In this document: piece after piece, positions 27,565 through 35,968 of the stretch
How the letters are laid out: the number at the start of each line of letters is the position of its first letter
How positions within the stretch are numbered: position 1 is the stretch's first letter
Source of the DNA: Clostridia bacterium
GTDB taxonomy: Bacteria; Bacillota; Clostridia; Lachnospirales; Lachnospiraceae
Direction of reading: 5' to 3'
Assembly (NCBI GenBank): GCA_910575725.1
Contig: CAJTFE010000003.1
Coordinates: 169,120 to 233,119, forward strand
DNA: 64,000 bases
Notes under the pieces: model-generated
What the model saw: only the letters and a program-made list of their open reading frames with translations
Databases searched by the model: none
What the model was told of the DNA's origin: nothing
Made by a program: the position numbers and the translations under genes

Positions 27565-28683
27565 TCATCCATGATCCTGCCGCTCTCCAAGTTTCCCTTT
27601 TTTTTCGGCATATACCACAAGCTCCCGAAGCTTCCTGGCCCACTCCCCCGTCTCCTCCAGACTGAGGGTGCAGAGCACGCGCCTGCAGCTGTCAATCAAT
27701 TCCTCCGCCCTTTCTATCTTCTCGGCCCCAATCGGGCTAAAGGCCCTCTCCAGCACCACCTCAGAAGCCAGCGCCCTGGCCGCCGGACAGTCCAAATCAT
27801 TTTCCCAGAGAATCCCTGCTGCAAAGGGAATCCCCTCCCTCTGCAGTCTCCGAAAGAACGCAGTCCCGGTTCCGTTCCCGGCGATTACAAAGATCTCCGG
27901 TTCTTTCCTCACCGGCTCAAGCTCCAGATTTCCCGTCCCCTCGTCGTAGCTCCCAGCCGTCATCCCATACAGCCCGGAGATATACCCCGGCGTAAACACC
28001 TCCTCCGGCGTCCCGAACCGATCTACCTTATCCCCTTTTACACACAGCAGCTTATCCGAGATACGCCCGGCCAGCTCAAGCTCGTGAAGAGACATAATCA
28101 CCGACAGATTCCGGCTCCTGGACATCCGCTGGAGAATGGACAGAAATTCCAGCTTATACCGGATATCCAAAAAAGAAGTCGGCTCATCCAGCACAATGAT
28201 ATCCGGCTCCTGGCAGATAGCACGCGCAAGCATCACCCGCTGCTTCTGTCCATCGCTGATCTTCGTAAAATCACGCTCCCGGAGCTCCTCTACATGGACC
28301 AGCTCCATAGCCTCGTAGACCAGCTCCCAATCCTCCTTCGAGAGCAGTCCGAACCGCCCCGTGTAGGGATAACGCCCCGTAGCCACCACATCCTCACAGG
28401 TCATCAGCTCCGGCTTCACCCGATCCGTCAGAACCACGGAAACCTTTTTCGAGAATGCATTCCCCGAGAGCTTCCCAATCTCCTCCCCGTCAAGCCAGGC
28501 CACGCCGCCGATAGGCGCAAGCTGACGGATAATGCTTTTTAAAATGGTGGTTTTGCCTGCCCCGTTGGGCCCAATCAGCGTGAGAATCTCTCCCTTTCTC
28601 AGCCGAACCTCAATATTTTTAATCAGCGGAACCCCGTGATAGCCCACGGTCAGCCCTTCCGTATAAAAATAAAATTCCTTCAT
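27565..28683 (-). CDS. BtuD/FecE-type ABC ATPase with C-terminal extension
   Basis: 372 residues from the ATG at 28683, 5 nt after the permease stop; the longer open frame overlaps the permease and lacks a ribosome site. Walker A GPNGAGKTT, signature ISDGQKQR (SDGQ instead of SGGQ), Walker B IIVLDEPTSFLDI. Residues from about 255 form an extra domain with a Rossmann-like glycine motif (EIFVIAGNGTGTAFFRRL), absent from ordinary FecE/BtuD. It powers import with the permease and binding protein, and the upstream cobalamin riboswitch suggests a corrinoid or cobalt-related substrate. Confidence 0.88.
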   Translation of the reverse strand: MKEFYFYTEGLTVGYHGVPLIKNIEVRLRKGEILTLIGPNGAGKTTILKSIIRQLAPIGGVAWLDGEEIGKLSGNAFSKKVSVVLTDRVKPELMTCEDVVATGRYPYTGRFGLLSKEDWELVYEAMELVHVEELRERDFTKISDGQKQRVMLARAICQEPDIIVLDEPTSFLDIRYKLEFLSILQRMSRSRNLSVIMSLHELELAGRISDKLLCVKGDKVDRFGTPEEVFTPGYISGLYGMTAGSYDEGTGNLELEPVRKEPEIFVIAGNGTGTAFFRRLQREGIPFAAGILWENDLDCPAARALASEVVLERAFSPIGAEKIERAEELIDSCRRVLCTLSLEETGEWARKLRELVVYAEKKGKLGERQDHG

Positions 28684-28688
28684 AAGCT

Positions 28689-29702
28689 TCACCCTGCCTT
28701 CTCCTTCCTCCGGCGGACCATAATCAAGATTACAATAGGCGCCCCAAACACCGCCGTCACCGTACTGATGCTGAGCTCCGTAGGCGCAAGCAGCACCCGT
28801 GCCAGAAGATCGCACAGCAGACAGAACACCGCTCCACCCAGAAAGCATCCCGGAATCATAAGCAGGGGCTTTGTCGTTTTCAAAAGGCTTTTGATGAGAT
28901 GCGGCACCGCAATTCCCACAAAGGAGACCGGCCCGGCAAATGCCGTCACACAGGCAGACAGCACGCTGGACAAAAGCACCAGAAGGGTGCGGAACATCTG
29001 GATATTCACACCCATATTTTTTGCATAGGCTTCCCCCATCTGATAAGCGCTGATAGGCTTTGACATAAGAAATACAAAAAAAGAGGTTAAAAATATAACC
29101 ACTGTAATCAAAGTCACATTCTCCCAGGAAATGCCGGAAAAGCTTCCCTTAGACCAGTTATGAAGATTTACAATATTGGAATCGTCCGCAAAGGTCACGA
29201 TAAAATCCGTCACAGCCGAGCAGATATACCCGATCATCACGCCGCTGACAATCAGCATGGACATGTTATCCATAACCCGGGACATCAGAAGCACAAAGCC
29301 CATAGAAATCATAGCCCCCGCAAAGGCCGCTCCAATCATCAGAAGAGAGCTCACATGAATAGACTTTCCCAGAGCAAATACCATCACCAGGGCCACCACC
29401 AGCTTGGCCCCGGATGAAATCCCCAGCGTAAAGGGGCCGGCAATGGGATTGTGGAAAAAGGTCTGGAGAAGATAGCCCGACAGCGCCAGGCCGCCCCCGA
29501 GAATCGCAGCCGCCAGCGCCCGGGGAAAACGTATGGTCATAATAATATCACGAAAGACCTCATCCGTTTCCTCTCCCAGCAGAATTCCGATAATCTCACT
29601 GAAAGGCACCGCCACGCTTCCCTCGCACAGATTCAGCGCCAGAAAAAGAAGCACCAGGATTCCCAATATAAAAAATGAAAGTACATATCGCTTGTTCTTC
29701 AT
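28689..29702 (-). CDS. FecCD/BtuC-family ABC permease
   Basis: 337 residues, about ten membrane helices, with family signatures GLALSGYLLQTFFHNPIAGP and FVGIAVPHLIKSL (the ATPase coupling loop). It forms the channel for siderophore, haem or corrinoid import. GGAGTAGG precedes the ATG; 3 nt after the binding protein stop. Given the B12 riboswitch at the head of the operon a BtuC role is more likely than iron transport. Confidence 0.92.
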   Translation of the reverse strand: MKNKRYVLSFFILGILVLLFLALNLCEGSVAVPFSEIIGILLGEETDEVFRDIIMTIRFPRALAAAILGGGLALSGYLLQTFFHNPIAGPFTLGISSGAKLVVALVMVFALGKSIHVSSLLMIGAAFAGAMISMGFVLLMSRVMDNMSMLIVSGVMIGYICSAVTDFIVTFADDSNIVNLHNWSKGSFSGISWENVTLITVVIFLTSFFVFLMSKPISAYQMGEAYAKNMGVNIQMFRTLLVLLSSVLSACVTAFAGPVSFVGIAVPHLIKSLLKTTKPLLMIPGCFLGGAVFCLLCDLLARVLLAPTELSISTVTAVFGAPIVILIMVRRRKEKAG

Positions 29703-29705
29703 GGC

Positions 29706-30863
29706 CTACTCCAATTGGTACAGGTAAGTCATCCCGTCTTCACCTGTGAGCATTTTGTGCATATCGGAAATTATGGTTCCAAGCTTCATGGAGGACTGGT
29801 ACAGATTCTTGGTGGTACAGTAGACCCTGCCCTCCTCTACGGCTTTAAACTTTTCAAGGAGACTGCTTTTTGCAAGCAAATCCTCTACAGAGGACAGCTC
29901 TTCTGTGGTGGTGCTGTTGTAGATAATGTAATCTGCATCCTTGGCCGCCGCATAGAACTCTTCCATCTGCATGGTTACATTGGAGGAGACTGTCTCTTCC
30001 TCGTCCCCTATATGGTCAAATACGTAGCTTCCTCCGGCCATCTCTATCATTTTCGGCAGGTAATCGGAGGAACGGCGCACATTGACTTCTCCGTTGGCCG
30101 TGATGTAAAAGAATGCCACGGTGCTCCCCGTTTTCTCTTCCTGCTCTACGGCCTCAAAGGCTTCTGCCTCGGCTGCAAAAGCTGCCTCGGCCTCGGCTTC
30201 CTTTCCTGTGAGGATTCCATAGAGACGTACCCACTCTGTCCTTCCAAGAGGATTGCTCTCGTAGCTGGAATAGTCTACCAGAACGGGAATTCCCAGCTTC
30301 TCCAGCTGCTCCTTCACCTCCGGAGTGTGATAAATCATCGTATTTTCTATCGCCAGGCCGCAGCCCCTGGCAAGGATCTGCTCATAGTCCGGGGCTCCGT
30401 AGCTGCCGGCGTGGAGTATTTTTCCCTGCTCCATGGCTTCTCTGGCTTCGTCAATATACCAGGAATCTGCCTTTAAGCCGGAAAAGCCCACGGCATCCAG
30501 GGCATCCAGGGATACGAACATATCCATGACTGCAGATGCTACCAGGTAGACTTGTTCTATCGGCTGCTTCAGCACGACTATGCCGCTGCTTAAATCCGCC
30601 GGAATGCCCTTGCCCTCAGGAACTATCAGATAGCGGCTTTCCTCTGCAACGGTAATGAGACGGTAGCCGTCTTTATAATAATCCACGCCGAACCCACTGG
30701 CATAGCGAAGCTCCATGCTGCTTTCCCAGATCAGATCGGCGCTGATATCTGTGTGATTGCCCGCTGCCTCCTTGCTTTGCCCGGCTCCGCAGGATGTAAG
30801 AAAGGTTATGAGCAAAAGGGTCTGTATGGTGTTGCAGAAATAACGGCGGATACTTTTTTTCAT
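29706..30863 (-). CDS. Substrate-binding lipoprotein of the BtuFCD-like importer
   Basis: 385 residues. Signal peptide with lipobox FLTSC (lipid-modified Cys25), then a two-lobe class III binding protein: YLVASAVMDMFVSLDALDAVGFSG near 105-130 and a C-terminal lobe with AKDADYIIYNSTT. It captures the ligand outside the membrane and hands it to the permease. AAAGGAT lies upstream of the ATG. The sequence does not itself distinguish corrinoid, haem or siderophore. Confidence 0.9.
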   Translation of the reverse strand: MKKSIRRYFCNTIQTLLLITFLTSCGAGQSKEAAGNHTDISADLIWESSMELRYASGFGVDYYKDGYRLITVAEESRYLIVPEGKGIPADLSSGIVVLKQPIEQVYLVASAVMDMFVSLDALDAVGFSGLKADSWYIDEAREAMEQGKILHAGSYGAPDYEQILARGCGLAIENTMIYHTPEVKEQLEKLGIPVLVDYSSYESNPLGRTEWVRLYGILTGKEAEAEAAFAAEAEAFEAVEQEEKTGSTVAFFYITANGEVNVRRSSDYLPKMIEMAGGSYVFDHIGDEEETVSSNVTMQMEEFYAAAKDADYIIYNSTTTEELSSVEDLLAKSSLLEKFKAVEEGRVYCTTKNLYQSSMKLGTIISDMHKMLTGEDGMTYLYQLE

Positions 30864-30906
30864 TTTTGTTTATATCCTTTTTTATTGGATTACTATAATA
30901 TAACAG

Positions 30907-32025
30907 TCAGTTCTTTCGTTTTCTTTTGTTCAAATAAGAAACCAGAGCGCATACAAGCATTATAGCGAATACCATGTATACCACCCGTCTGGCTGCCGCC
31001 TGGGGAGTCTGGTTTTTTGACATGACGCTGTCGCCGTAGAAAATGAGCTGGTATTCTATTTCGTGGGGCGTGCTCATAGCCGTGGTATCTGCGATGATCT
31101 CCATAGGCTCATTGAATACTGTGATGGGTATTTCGAAGGTGGAATAGCCTTCCTCGTAGAGCGGCAGGTACTTTTTCCCGCCCACCAGCATATAGTCATA
31201 GCTGGAGCTGCTCCACTCAATCCTGGCGTAAGCCCGGCCGTCCCGGACTGTCAGTCCGGCCGGAGAGCTTACCGTTGTCCTTCCTGTCCCGCCCTTTACT
31301 TCCACCTCGATGGCATACTCTCCGTCCTCCATCTCGATCAGCGCCGCTTGTGCGAGAGTCTCCAGCTGCCCTTCCGGGGCTTTTTTTGTATCTCCATCTC
31401 CCGTCTCTTCCTGATCCGCTTCTTCCCTAAGCGCTGCAATCCGCTTTTCTTTCGCAGCCTGCTTTAAGGCTTCATAATCGGGAAGCTCCACCAGGACAGC
31501 CTCCTTAGGAAGGCTTTCCGCCTCGAAGAGAAGGAAACGATCATACCACTTTTCCCGGTTTTTACTGAATGCAGCACAGGCTATGGGATGATCCAGCGCT
31601 TCCACCGGTATAGTGAAGGTATGCTTTCCCTCCTCATTTACCTGGAAGCCTATGTATGCAGAAGGATCGCTCTTTGCCGCCTCTGCGCCAGTACCGGGAT
31701 ACACCTTTAAGTATCCCTGGCCGCCCATAGTGAGAACGGCAGTCATGCTGCCGCTCTCCACTGTAAGCACTGCTTTTTCTATGGGAAACATGGAGGAGCT
31801 GGATTCCACCGTCACCTCATAGACGCCGTCCGCAACATCCGTTCCATAGACAGGCATCATTCCCTCAACGCCTACCTCCGAGGAACCGGCCCGCTCGCTC
31901 TCCGAGGCTACTTGATCGTATGAAATCTCACGTTCCTCTTCTTCCTTTGCCAGACCGGTCATCCCTGATATCCAGAAAATACCCGCACCTATGATTCCTG
32001 CTAATGTATATACAGTCCGTCTCAT
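30907..32025 (-). CDS. Membrane-anchored surface protein with two beta-rich (NEAT-like?) domains
   Basis: 372 residues. N-terminal signal helix, domain 1 (about 65-180, DGVYEVTVESSSSMFPIEKA ... CAAFSKNREKWYDR), an acidic Lys/Glu linker (about 185-225), domain 2 (about 232-335, DGEYAIEVEVKGG ... SSSYDYMLVGGKKYLPL), and a C-terminal membrane helix (about 346-366) with a basic tail. Both domains start with the DGxYxVxVE pattern and S-x-S/Y motifs that recall haem-binding NEAT domains, but I cannot confirm the family. Its position between cbiK and the binding protein suggests it relays a metal-tetrapyrrole at the surface; that is inference. Confidence 0.7.
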   Translation of the reverse strand: MRRTVYTLAGIIGAGIFWISGMTGLAKEEEEREISYDQVASESERAGSSEVGVEGMMPVYGTDVADGVYEVTVESSSSMFPIEKAVLTVESGSMTAVLTMGGQGYLKVYPGTGAEAAKSDPSAYIGFQVNEEGKHTFTIPVEALDHPIACAAFSKNREKWYDRFLLFEAESLPKEAVLVELPDYEALKQAAKEKRIAALREEADQEETGDGDTKKAPEGQLETLAQAALIEMEDGEYAIEVEVKGGTGRTTVSSPAGLTVRDGRAYARIEWSSSSYDYMLVGGKKYLPLYEEGYSTFEIPITVFNEPMEIIADTTAMSTPHEIEYQLIFYGDSVMSKNQTPQAAARRVVYMVFAIMLVCALVSYLNKRKRKN

Positions 32026-32060
32026 GTTCCCGTTCCCGTCTTTTTATAATTTTTCTTGTT

Positions 32061-33041
32061 CTAATTCAAGCTGTCAATAGCCGCCTGCGTATGTTCCACA
32101 TACATCTGCTGAATCTCCGGCAGCTCTCCCAGCCCCTTAAGCACGCATTCTACCTCATAGCCTTCCTGGGTAAGAAGGGTTTTCCAGGAATCCTCCTCGT
32201 CGCCTGCCATATCATTGTTGGCATGATCGCCGCACACAACCATCAACGGCTCCAAAACTACTTTTTTATAAGTTCCCTTTTCCTTCAGAAGCGCCATAAC
32301 ATCCTCTAAGGTCGGCGCTGCCTCAACGGTGCCGATGTAGTAATTCTCAAACCCTGCGCCCGTAAGCTTCTCCTGCAGGGTGCTGTAAACCTGATTTGAT
32401 TCGGCTTCCGTTCCATGTCCCATAAAGACAACGGCTGTCTCTTCGTCCTGCGCATACTCCTTTGTAGCAGCTGTAATAGCATTCATTACTGTCTCAAAAT
32501 CTTTGTCACTGGTCAGAAGAGGTTCTCCAAGAACCACCTTGTCAAAATCGCTCTTGTAATCTTCAAGCTCTTTTACCAGATCCGCATACTCCAGACCATT
32601 CATCAAATGGGTAGGCTGTACAATCAGAGTCTTGATTCCGTCTGCCACCGCGCGATCCAGCGCCTGGGTCACGTTGTCAATCTCCAGGCCGTCCCGCTCG
32701 GCCAGCTTGTCGATGATAATCTGGGCCGTAAATGCCCGGCGCACCTCATACTCCGGAAATGCCTTGGCAATGGCTTCCTCCACGGCGCCGATGGTAATGT
32801 CCCGGCTGTCGTTATAGCTGGTTCCGAAGCTTACCGCAAGAATTGCAGCGTCTGCCTCCTTCGGCGTGCTCTCCTCCGGCTGGGGCGCTTCCGCCGATTC
32901 TGACGGTTCCTCAGGGTTTGCTTCTGTTTCCGCCGGTGCCTGTTCAGCGGCCGGCGCCGTTTCTTCCTTACTTCCGCATGCACTTAATGCAAGGGTGAGT
33001 GCCAGCAGGGCTGCCAGCAGTGTTGACATTTTTCTTTTCAT
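32061..33041 (-). CDS. cbiK: Exported CbiK-type sirohydrochlorin cobaltochelatase (lipoprotein)
   Basis: 326 residues from the ATG at 33041 (AAGGAGG upstream). Signal peptide with lipobox ALSAC (Cys22), an acidic Pro/Glu linker to about 70, then a CbiK fold: ILAVSFGTSYNDSR, VQPTHLMNG and FMGHGTEAES carry the expected metal-ligating histidines, and VVCGDHANNDMAGD near the C-terminus. Cytoplasmic CbiK inserts cobalt into sirohydrochlorin in anaerobic B12 synthesis. A lipoprotein form, outside the membrane and next to an ABC importer, is odd; a periplasmic CbiK with haem-binding ability is known in Desulfovibrio. Function here may be corrinoid/tetrapyrrole capture or metal loading. Confidence 0.85.
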   Translation of the reverse strand: MKRKMSTLLAALLALTLALSACGSKEETAPAAEQAPAETEANPEEPSESAEAPQPEESTPKEADAAILAVSFGTSYNDSRDITIGAVEEAIAKAFPEYEVRRAFTAQIIIDKLAERDGLEIDNVTQALDRAVADGIKTLIVQPTHLMNGLEYADLVKELEDYKSDFDKVVLGEPLLTSDKDFETVMNAITAATKEYAQDEETAVVFMGHGTEAESNQVYSTLQEKLTGAGFENYYIGTVEAAPTLEDVMALLKEKGTYKKVVLEPLMVVCGDHANNDMAGDEEDSWKTLLTQEGYEVECVLKGLGELPEIQQMYVEHTQAAIDSLN

Positions 33042-33257
33042 GCCGTTCCTCCTTTTTGTTTTGCATCTGTTTTCTGCAGACGCCGCAGGCCGTCTGCATT
33101 TTGACGTGGTAATGCTCCTGTTCAATCTTTTTAAACAACAGCAAAAATGCCTTCCGCATCTGGGCAGGCATCTGTAAGAGGACGCAATGATGTTATGGTT
33201 TTCCATCTGCGACCAGTTACTCGTGGCCCCGGGAGCGGAATTCTCCCGAAACTTTCT

Positions 33258-33418
33258 ATAGGCAGGTCTCCTGGCTTATAGATCCTCACAAAGATGCCGC
33301 CTTCCCGATCTCTCAGTGACATTATGGCATCCCGCTCCCTATTTACAGTGACGAGTTCGCACAGGTTTCTCACCTGTTTCCCTTTTCACCGCACCGCTCG
33401 AAACGGTGCGACACCTAC
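33258..33418 (-). promoter_or_regulatory. Cobalamin riboswitch
   Basis: Minus strand contains the B12-box core GCCAGGAGACCTGCC (about 33261-33275), the conserved GTCACTG / CACTGTAA blocks, GGTGAAAAGGGAAACAGGTG and flanking stems including GCACCGTTTCGAGCGGTGC. It lies in the 5' leader of the cbiK-to-BtuCD operon, so all five genes are expected to be repressed by adenosylcobalamin. Further hairpins follow before the ribosome site (CGGGAG/CTCCCG at 33230-33248; TGCAGACG/CGTCTGCA at 33075-33098) and may form the expression platform. Confidence 0.94.
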
Positions 33419-33446
33419 AGTTGGCTTCCTGCGAAGCTACAAGTGT

Positions 33447-33475
33447 AATATAGCACATCTCCCATAAAAATGCAA
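33447..33475 (-). promoter_or_regulatory. Promoter of the riboswitch-cbiK operon
   Basis: TTGCAT (33470-33475), 17-nt spacer, TATATT (33447-33452) on the minus strand, ending about 30 nt before the aptamer. Confidence 0.8.
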
Positions 33476-33492
33476 TAATATGAGAAATGCAG

Positions 33493-33521
33493 TTGAAAAA
33501 TATTTTTAAGGCACTTATAAT
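33493..33521 (+). promoter_or_regulatory. Promoter of cbiL-ABC exporter unit
   Basis: TTGAAA (33493-33498), 17-nt spacer, TATAAT (33516-33521), 59 nt before the cbiL ATG. It is back to back with the minus-strand promoter, and its short leader has no room for a riboswitch. Confidence 0.85.
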
Positions 33522-33580
33522 AAACCACATGCACCGGCATAAAACCGGAATAAGAACTGGAACAGGAGACGGATACAGTT

Positions 33581-34279
33581 ATGAATGGAATATTATATGG
33601 GGCAGGTGTAGGCCCGGGAGATCCGGAGCTTATGACCTTAAAGGCAGTACGCCTTATAAAAGAAAATGAAATCATCGCCCTCCCCGGCCCGGCGGCAAAG
33701 GAAACGGTTGCCTATCAGATAGCCGTAAAAGCCGTACCAAAGCTGGCGGAAAAAACCCTTCTCTCCGTGGATATGCCCATGACCCACGACAAGGAGGAAA
33801 TGCATCTGAACCACGAAAAGGCTGCCGATGCCATCGAGGCCTATCTAAAGCAGGGGCAGAACGTGGTCTTCCTTACCCTGGGAGATCCCACCATCTACTC
33901 CACCTACCTCTATGTCCAGAAGCGGATTCTGGCACGGGGCTATGAGGCAGAGCTTGTCAGCGGCATTACCTCCTTCTGCGCCGCAGCGGCGCGGACCTGC
34001 ACGTCTCTGGCGGAATGGGACGAGCAGCTTCACATTCTGCCCGCCGTTCACAAGCTGAACAGCGATCTGTCCCTTCCGGGAAATTATGTCCTGATGAAGT
34101 CAGGAAAAAAAATGCACCAGGTAAAGGAAATCTTAAAATCCAGCGGCCGAAAAGTGGTGATGGTAGAAAACTGCGGCATGGAAAATGAACATATCTATCG
34201 AAGCGCAGAGGAGATCCCCGATGACGCCGGATACTACTCTCTCATCATTGCAAAAGAGCCCGGAGGCGGACATGATTGA
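33581..34279 (+). CDS. cbiL: Precorrin-2/cobalt-precorrin-2 C20-methyltransferase
   Basis: 232 residues, normal length. SAM-dependent tetrapyrrole methylase pattern: GAGVGPGDPELMTLKAVRLI near the N-terminus, VVFLTLGDPTIYSTYLY (about 95-111) and SGITSFCAAAA. It methylates C-20 during ring contraction preparation in corrin synthesis. CAGGAGAC precedes the ATG. It is alone here: no other cbi/cob methylases are in the window, and its 3' end overlaps an ABC ATPase gene by 8 nt. Confidence 0.92.
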   Translation: MNGILYGAGVGPGDPELMTLKAVRLIKENEIIALPGPAAKETVAYQIAVKAVPKLAEKTLLSVDMPMTHDKEEMHLNHEKAADAIEAYLKQGQNVVFLTLGDPTIYSTYLYVQKRILARGYEAELVSGITSFCAAAARTCTSLAEWDEQLHILPAVHKLNSDLSLPGNYVLMKSGKKMHQVKEILKSSGRKVVMVENCGMENEHIYRSAEEIPDDAGYYSLIIAKEPGGGHD

Positions 34280-35108
34280 GCTTCACAATCTTACAAAGCA
34301 ATTTGAACATTTTACTGCCGTAGACTCTATCAGCCTGCGGATTGAAACAGGAGAATTTTTCGGCCTCCTGGGGCCCAACGGAGCCGGAAAGACTACCACC
34401 ATCGGGATGCTTTCCACGCTGCTTCTCCCAACCTCTGGGGAAATCCGCATCGACGGCGAGCTTCTGACACGGAAACGGCAGGATCTGAAGCGGAAGGTCA
34501 GCGTTATCACCCAGGAATATTCCATGCGCCAGGATATGGACATGGACGAAATCATGGAATACCAGGGGCGGCTTTATTTTATGCCGGTAAAGCAGATACG
34601 GGCCCGGACGGAGGAGCTCTTTGCCTTTGCAGGCCTCACAGAGCACCGGAGAAAAACCATCCGCAAGCTTTCCGGGGGAATGAAGCGCAAGCTTATGGTC
34701 TGCCGCGCGCTCTTGACGGAACCGGAGATCCTTCTCTTAGACGAGCCTACCGCCGGCATGGACGCCATTTCCCGACGGCAGATGTGGAGCCTCTTACGGC
34801 AGCTTAACGAAAAAGGCCTGACGATTCTTTTGACCACCCACTATATCGAGGAAGCCCAGTCGCTCTGCAAACGGGTGGCTTTGATGAACGGCGGACGCTT
34901 AAACGAAATTGACACGCCCGCACACCTCATTGAAAATCTCGGAGCTTATGCGGTTGACGAGCTGCTGGACGACGGCATTCACAGCCGTTATTTCCACGAG
35001 CGTTCTAAGGCCATTGCCTGCCTGAGCGGCCTCACCGGCCAGTGTACCCTGCGGGATACTACTCTGGAGGATGTGTTTGTAGAGCAGGTGGGAAAACGTC
35101 TGTCTTAA
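34272..35108 (+). CDS. ABC-2 exporter ATP-binding protein (DrrA-like)
   Basis: 278 residues from the ATG at 34272, which overlaps the cbiL stop (ATGATTGA); the longer frame starting in cbiL is rejected. Walker A GPNGAGKTT, signature LSGGMKRKLM, Walker B ILLLDEPTAGMD, and the C-terminal YAVDELLDDG segment seen in drug/lipid exporters. Works with the permease 14 nt downstream. Translational coupling to cbiL implies co-expression, though no known exporter of corrin intermediates explains this. Confidence 0.92.
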   Translation: MIELHNLTKQFEHFTAVDSISLRIETGEFFGLLGPNGAGKTTTIGMLSTLLLPTSGEIRIDGELLTRKRQDLKRKVSVITQEYSMRQDMDMDEIMEYQGRLYFMPVKQIRARTEELFAFAGLTEHRRKTIRKLSGGMKRKLMVCRALLTEPEILLLDEPTAGMDAISRRQMWSLLRQLNEKGLTILLTTHYIEEAQSLCKRVALMNGGRLNEIDTPAHLIENLGAYAVDELLDDGIHSRYFHERSKAIACLSGLTGQCTLRDTTLEDVFVEQVGKRLS

Positions 35109-35122
35109 GAACGGAGTATATT

Positions 35123-35854
35123 ATGGGAATTATCACGATTTTATGGGAAAAATGGAGGGAATTCGTCCGGGATTTCTCACGTATTACCATGGCGGCATTG
35201 ATTGCGCCGCTGATGTACCTGATTGTATTCGGCTGGGGTATCCGGACTACCATGAACGGTATGCCTTATCTGAACTTTCTCATTCCGGGTGTGGTGGCTC
35301 TCACTACCATGAACGGCAGCTTCAATGCCATCGCCCAGAACCTGAACGTACAGCGTCTCTATGAGAAAGCCTTTGACCAGGTGATTATCTCGCCTACGCC
35401 TCTCTGGCAGTTTATTGCCGGACAGATTCTGGCGGGCTCCCTCCGGGGGCTCTATGCAGGCGCAATCATCCTGCTTCTCGTCTGGCCCATTGAGACCGGG
35501 CTTGTTTTTAACGGAATCTCGATTGTGATTCTCTTTTTAAACGGCGCAGTCTTTTCCGCCCTTGGCATTGTAGTTTCCTTTCTGGCCCGGAACCATGCGG
35601 ATGTGCCCCGGTTTTCCAATTACTTTATTATGCCTATGGCTTACCTGTGCAATACCTTCTTTTCCACAGACCGGATTCCCCACGGCGTCCGGGAATTCAT
35701 TGCGGCTCTGCCGCTCTCTCAAACCAGCCGCATGGTCCGGGGCATTGCGAACAGGGAGCCCGTCAATCTTCTCGGGATCCTGGTACTGCTTGCTTATCTA
35801 ATTGTACTTACGGGGATTGGACTATACTTTGTGTATAAAAAGAAAAACTTATAG
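35123..35854 (+). CDS. ABC-2 type permease
   Basis: 243 residues from the ATG at 35123, with ACGGAG upstream. Six hydrophobic helices, the ABC-2 pattern LIAPLMYLIVFGWGI at the first helix and NYFIMPMAYLCNTFFSTDRI in the middle. Forms an exporter with the preceding ATPase. The substrate is unknown. A terminator follows at 35923-35966. Confidence 0.9.
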   Translation: MGIITILWEKWREFVRDFSRITMAALIAPLMYLIVFGWGIRTTMNGMPYLNFLIPGVVALTTMNGSFNAIAQNLNVQRLYEKAFDQVIISPTPLWQFIAGQILAGSLRGLYAGAIILLLVWPIETGLVFNGISIVILFLNGAVFSALGIVVSFLARNHADVPRFSNYFIMPMAYLCNTFFSTDRIPHGVREFIAALPLSQTSRMVRGIANREPVNLLGILVLLAYLIVLTGIGLYFVYKKKNL

Positions 35855-35872
35855 AAAACCTCCGGTTTTCCG

Positions 35873-35914
35873 AATGGCACTGCAGCCGTCTCAAATGGCA
35901 CTGCGGCCGTCTCA
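35873..35914 (+). repeat. Two tandem 21-bp repeats
   Basis: AATGGCACTGC(A/G)GCCGTCTCA occurs twice without a gap (35873-35893, 35894-35914), differing at one base, directly between the ABC-2 permease stop and the terminator. Confidence 0.85.
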
Positions 35915-35922
35915 AACACTGA

Positions 35923-35966
35923 AAAACGCGGCAATCGTTCCCCTCCAGGAACCATTACCGCGTTTT
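35923..35966. terminator. Bidirectional terminator between convergent genes
   Basis: AAAACGCGGCAATCGTTCC pairs with GGAACCATTACCGCGTTTT (two mismatches) around a short loop. A and T runs at the ends fit both the plus-strand exporter and the minus-strand small gene, whose stop is 3 nt away. Confidence 0.88.
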
Positions 35967-35968
35967 AT

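Noticed and set aside
33042..33206. N-terminal extension of CbiK from an earlier ATG
   Set aside because: Cys/Arg-rich, non-protein-like, and would bury the lipoprotein signal peptide; the ATG at 33041 has a strong ribosome site.
33522..33580. A B12 riboswitch for the plus-strand cbiL
   Set aside because: The leader is under 60 nt and has no B12 box; all aptamer motifs are on the minus strand.
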